From Planctomycetota bacterium (GTDB lineage Bacteria; Planctomycetota; MHYJ01; JACPRB01): a stretch of 8,675 nucleotides of DNA. Location: contig JACQFK010000204.1 of assembly GCA_016200125.1 (NCBI GenBank), positions 1 to 8,675 of the forward strand, written 5' to 3'. Both the position numbers and the translations under genes were made by a program. Below, piece after piece: positions 5,695 to 8,675 of the stretch. Numbering within the stretch: the first letter of the stretch is position 1; each line of letters starts with the position of its first letter. The notes beneath the pieces are model-generated. The model was given only the letters and a program-made list of their open reading frames with translations, ran no database searches and was not told the DNA's origin.

Positions 5695-8409
5695 TCAGAG
5701 GGTCTTGGGCTTGAGCTTGAGGTACTGGGCCCGCAGGGCCTCGACCTTCGCCTTGGCGGCCTCGAGCTTCGGGCGGAAGGCCTCGGCCTGGGCCTGCTCG
5801 GGGGCGATCTTGTCCGCGGCCGCCTTGGCGGCGGCCTTGAGCGCGGCGGCGTTCTTCAGGGCCTGTTCGGCGGCGGCCTGAGCGTCGCCCACGGCCTTCT
5901 CGGCCGCCGGGACGGCTCCCCGGGCCTTTTCGACCTCTGCGGCGCGGGAGGCGACGACCGCCTTGGCATCGGCGGCATCCTTGGCCAGCAGGTCGGCCGC
6001 CTCTTTCGCCTTGGCGGCGGCCTGGGCCAGCGTGGCGTTGTCGGGCGCCTGCTTGGCCGCCTCGGCCAGCTGGTTCGCCAAGGGCAGGGCGCCGGCAGCG
6101 CGGGCCTCCTTTTCGGCCTGGGCCTTCTGGGCGGCCTTCTGGGCGGCTTCCGCCTTGCCGGGGCCCGCCTTGGCCTCCTGGAGCGCCGTCTGGAGCTGCT
6201 TGATCTTCGCCTGGGCCATCCCGATCGCCTGCTCGGCCGCCCTGGCCTTCGCGTCGGCGTCCGCGGCAGCCCGGCGGGCGTCCTCGCCCTTGGAGCCGAG
6301 GGCGTCGTATTCGGCCTGGACCCGGGCCAGCTCGCGCTTCGCGGCATGGACCTGCACGTTGAACTGGGCCGCCTTCCACATCGCCAGCCGGCTCTCCAGC
6401 GCGAGAACCTGGGCCTGGGCGGCCTCATCGGCCTGCTGGGCCTGGGCTTGGGCTGCCTTGAGGGGCTCCGCCGCCTTCGCGAGCGCCGCCGCCTTGGCCT
6501 GGGCGTCGATGGCGGCCTGTTTGGCCTTGGCCTGGACCACCGCGGCCGCCGCCTTGGCGTCCGCCGCGGGCTTCTGGACGTCCTGGGCCTCCGTCAGGGC
6601 CTTTTGGGCGGGCCCCATGGCGTTGGCGGCCAGCTCGGCCTCGCCCTTGGCCTTCTGGGCGGCTTCCGTCAGCTTGGCCACGTCGTCCGTCTTCTCGGCA
6701 ACGGCTTTCTCGAGGGCTCTGGCGGCGGCCTTTTCGGCCTGCGTCTTCTGGGAAGACTCGTTCTGGCGCGCCGCCAGGGCCGACTGGGCGTCCTTCAGGG
6801 CCTGCGCCGCGGCGGCCGCAGCCTTCTCAGCCTCAGCCGCCCGGGCCTCCGCCGTCTCCTGCTCCTTGACCCGCTTGAGAACCTCCTGCTGGGCCGCTAC
6901 ATAGCCCGCTTCAGACTCCTGGAGCTTCTGCTGGGCGGCCGCGCGTTGCGCCTTGGATTCGACGGCCTTCGGCTTCGCCTCTTCGAGCAGCCTGGCGTCC
7001 GCGGCGAGCCGTTCCGCCAGGGTCGGGGGGTTCGTGCTCAGCTGGCCGAGCCGCTTGCCGTCCGCGGAGGCCCAGACGCGGATCTCGCCGGTCCAGTCGC
7101 CCGCGATGACGCGGCCGCCGTCATGGCTGAAGACGGCGCGGAGGGCCAGGTCGCTGAAGGCCTCGAAATCCTTGAGCTTCGTGCCGTTGCCGTCCCAGGT
7201 GCGGACCAGCATGTCGCGCCCGGCGGTCACCAGGCGGCCGTCCATGGAGTACTTCACGGAGGCCGTCGAGGGATGGGCGTTCCAGCCCTTCACCTTGGCG
7301 CCGTTACCCATCTCCCAGAGGATCACCTGGCCGTCCTCGCTGGACGAGGCCAGGAGGTTCGCGTCGGCGCGCCAGCTGAGGTCGGTGATCGCGCCTTTGT
7401 GGCCCGTGAGCGTGTAGAAGATGCGGCCCGTGCGGGCCTCCCAGACGTGGAGCCCGCCGCCCCGGTCCCCCGTGGCGAGGAGGACGCCGTCGGGGCTGAA
7501 CTCCAGGGCGGTGACCCAGTCGGTGTGCTTCTTCACGGAATGCTGGAGTTCGCCGTCCTTGGTGGAGTAGATCTTGATCAGTTTGCCGGGTCCGCCGAGC
7601 GCGACGTGCGACTGGTCGGGGCTGAGGTCGGCCGCGAGGACCTGGTCGAACTCCTCGCCGATCTCGGTGACGCGGTCGCCCGTCTTCACGTCCCAGAGGA
7701 CGACGCGGCCGATCTTCGCGCCTCGGCCGCCGCCCGCCAGGAGGAGCGATCCGTTGCGGCTGAACCTCAGGATCGCGGGCCGCCGCTCGGGGAAGGGCAG
7801 GATGCCGGCGATGTCGAGCGTGTCGCTGTTGTAGAGCAGCACCTGGTGCTGGCCGGCGACCGCGACCAGCGGCGCCCAGGGGCTCGCCGCCATCGCCGTG
7901 ACCGCCTCGGCCTTCGTGGTGCGGAGCTCGGGCTCCAGCAGGAGATCCACGGGCATGGCCGCCGGGCCCTTGGGCTTTCCGGAGGAAACGGACTTGAGCG
8001 CGAGGTCGACCTTCGGCCCCTTGGACTTCTTCGCCTTGCCGCCGGGCGACTCGATCAGGCCGCCGTCGATCCACTTCTTGATCGTCGCGATCTCGGGATC
8101 GGAGATCTTCGGCTTCTTGGGCGGCATCCTGGGGTCGGCGAGGTGGGCGACGACCTTGAACAGCGAGCTCGCCCCCGAATCGCCGGGCGCGACGACGTCG
8201 CCCGAGGCGCCTCCCGCCATCGCGGCCGAGTAGGTCGACAGGTCGAGGTCGCCCTTCTTCTTGTCCGCGTTGTGGCAGCCCAGGCAGTGGTTCGTGAGGA
8301 TAGGGAAGACGTGATCCTGGTAGGTGACCGCGCTCTCCTGCGCCACCGAGGCGCGGAGGCAGAGGAGGGAGAAGGCGGCGGCCGCGATGCCCCTGGTCTT
8401 CATTCGCAT
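5695..8409 (-). CDS. Exported c-type cytochrome / WD40 beta-propeller / long coiled-coil protein
   Basis: This is a 904-residue protein with three parts. A signal peptide (about 1-23, cleavage near SVA|QE) is followed by a planctomycete-type cytochrome c domain. That domain has haem motif CLGCH (Cys42, Cys45, His46) and probable axial Met95 in RMPP. Residues about 165-460 form seven WD-like blades (for example AVFSHDGGRVIAGDWTGEIRVW in the last), enough for a closed propeller. Residues about 462-898 are an Ala/Lys/Glu/Gln-rich helical region resembling TolA's rod, broken by prolines near 600, 613, 649, 750, 776, 789, 834 and 870. It probably sits in the periplasm or at the cell surface as a haem-bearing scaffold; the partner is unknown. 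The ATG at 8409 overlaps the DUF1553 stop as TGATG; an in-frame ATG at 8403 is an alternative. No Shine-Dalgarno site is evident. Confidence 0.92.
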   Translation of the reverse strand: MRMKTRGIAAAAFSLLCLRASVAQESAVTYQDHVFPILTNHCLGCHNADKKKGDLDLSTYSAAMAGGASGDVVAPGDSGASSLFKVVAHLADPRMPPKKPKISDPEIATIKKWIDGGLIESPGGKAKKSKGPKVDLALKSVSSGKPKGPAAMPVDLLLEPELRTTKAEAVTAMAASPWAPLVAVAGQHQVLLYNSDTLDIAGILPFPERRPAILRFSRNGSLLLAGGGRGAKIGRVVLWDVKTGDRVTEIGEEFDQVLAADLSPDQSHVALGGPGKLIKIYSTKDGELQHSVKKHTDWVTALEFSPDGVLLATGDRGGGLHVWEARTGRIFYTLTGHKGAITDLSWRADANLLASSSEDGQVILWEMGNGAKVKGWNAHPSTASVKYSMDGRLVTAGRDMLVRTWDGNGTKLKDFEAFSDLALRAVFSHDGGRVIAGDWTGEIRVWASADGKRLGQLSTNPPTLAERLAADARLLEEAKPKAVESKAQRAAAQQKLQESEAGYVAAQQEVLKRVKEQETAEARAAEAEKAAAAAAQALKDAQSALAARQNESSQKTQAEKAAARALEKAVAEKTDDVAKLTEAAQKAKGEAELAANAMGPAQKALTEAQDVQKPAADAKAAAAVVQAKAKQAAIDAQAKAAALAKAAEPLKAAQAQAQQADEAAQAQVLALESRLAMWKAAQFNVQVHAAKRELARVQAEYDALGSKGEDARRAAADADAKARAAEQAIGMAQAKIKQLQTALQEAKAGPGKAEAAQKAAQKAQAEKEARAAGALPLANQLAEAAKQAPDNATLAQAAAKAKEAADLLAKDAADAKAVVASRAAEVEKARGAVPAAEKAVGDAQAAAEQALKNAAALKAAAKAAADKIAPEQAQAEAFRPKLEAAKAKVEALRAQYLKLKPKTL
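6121..6144 (-). repeat. 12-bp tandem duplication in the coiled-coil region
   Basis: Two exact, adjacent 12-bp copies (plus strand GGCCTTCTGGGC) encode the AAQK-type repeat near residues 754-764 of the coiled-coil protein. The surrounding 1.3 kb is full of near-repeats of this Ala/Lys-coding kind, which points to growth of the rod by slippage. It also makes the region prone to assembly collapse. Confidence 0.6.
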
Positions 8410-8675
8410 CAATGATTGAAGATGAACTCGTTGGCGTTCAGGAGCGCCCAGAAGACGTCCTCCAGGTTTTGCTGCAGCGCCTTCTTGTCCGCGGCCTCGA
8501 TCTGCGGCAGGACCTTCCTCAGCTCGTCCTCCCCGGGCTTGCGGCTCAGGCAGCGGATGTAGAGCTCGGTAAGGACATCCTGCGCCGACTTGCCCGCGTC
8601 GAGCAGCTTCTTCACGGTGCCGCCCTGGACGATGCGGGCGTTCACGGTGTCGCCGTTGAGGAGGTGGAGCGCCTG
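8409..8675 (-). CDS. DUF1553 (PSD1-type) protein, C-terminal end (5' end outside window)
   Basis: Only the last 88 residues are present; the frame is open to the right edge. They match the end of planctomycete DUF1549/DUF1553 proteins: QALHLLNGDTVNARI at the edge, ELYIRCLSRKPGEDEL in the middle and the closing DVFWALLNANEFIFNH. Full proteins of this family are large exported proteins, usually starting with a cytochrome c-like domain. They are commonly encoded next to DUF1501 genes. The GTG at 8645 is internal, not a start. The TGA overlaps the next gene's ATG (TGATG), so the two are translated together and probably act in one complex. Enzymatic activity is unknown. Confidence 0.93.
   Translation of the reverse strand, partial: QALHLLNGDTVNARIVQGGTVKKLLDAGKSAQDVLTELYIRCLSRKPGEDELRKVLPQIEAADKKALQQNLEDVFWALLNANEFIFNH

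Noticed and set aside
5498..6379. N-terminal extension of the MarR frame by almost 300 codons
   Set aside because: The added part is Gly/Arg/Pro-rich sequence that overlaps the cytochrome/WD40 gene in another frame. The MarR fold is complete from the ATG at 5497.
5963..6904. A 313-codon Ala/Ser/Trp-rich plus-strand frame that looks like a membrane protein
   Set aside because: Its composition is just the complement of the repetitive Ala/Lys/Gln codons of the coiled-coil region; it has no domain or start signal.
5700..7020. Repetitive coiled-coil DNA as a CRISPR or satellite-like array
   Set aside because: The repeats are short, variable and keep the reading frame, with no spacer pattern. They reflect the amino-acid composition of the rod.
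6346..8415. A 689-codon open frame on the plus strand, opposite the cytochrome/WD40 gene
   Set aside because: Its product is a Gly/Arg/Leu-rich mixture without a recognisable domain. The minus-strand frame encodes clear cytochrome and WD40 motifs. Long antisense frames are expected in very GC-rich coding DNA.

Overview
This is a GC-rich window with the gene content of a Planctomycetota genome; Verrucomicrobiota or a related lineage is a less likely alternative. The evidence for the lineage is the combination of a DUF1501 protein at the left edge and a DUF1553 protein at the right edge. The DUF1553 gene is coupled to a large exported protein that joins a planctomycete-type c-type cytochrome domain to a WD40 propeller and a very long Ala-rich coiled coil. 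Most genes are tightly packed, and several lack a clear Shine-Dalgarno sequence.

Layout. Positions 2-610 (+) hold the C-terminal part of a DUF1501 protein. Only 10 nt later, tail to tail, ends a five-gene minus-strand operon read from 5497 down to 621. Its order is MarR-family regulator, TolC-family outer-membrane lipoprotein, periplasmic membrane-fusion protein (MFP), ABC ATPase, and MacB-type ABC permease. All four junctions overlap by 4 nt (ATGA three times, GTGA once), so translation is probably coupled along the whole operon. Upstream of marR, 5498-5694 is the only real intergenic space. It holds an AT-rich promoter-like island, an imperfect dyad that could be the MarR operator, a 14-bp perfect palindrome, and an intrinsic terminator for the gene on its right. 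From 8409 to 5695 (-) runs the 904-residue cytochrome/WD40/coiled-coil protein. It is coupled by TGATG to the DUF1553 gene that enters from the right edge.

How it works together. The operon encodes every part of a self-regulated tripartite MacAB-TolC-like export system: inner-membrane ABC pump, periplasmic adaptor, outer-membrane channel and local repressor. Two of these parts look damaged. The channel gene has a single in-frame amber codon in its last predicted beta strand, and the same frame continues for 120 more family-typical residues. The adaptor lacks about 40 residues that should include the first lipoyl half-motif and the outgoing hairpin helix. Either the pump is decaying or was recently inactivated, or the sequence has local errors; the two can be told apart. 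The DUF1501, DUF1553 and cytochrome/WD40 genes belong to the characteristic but poorly understood planctomycete surface/periplasmic cassettes. No RNA genes, CRISPR arrays, insertion sequences or attachment sites were seen.
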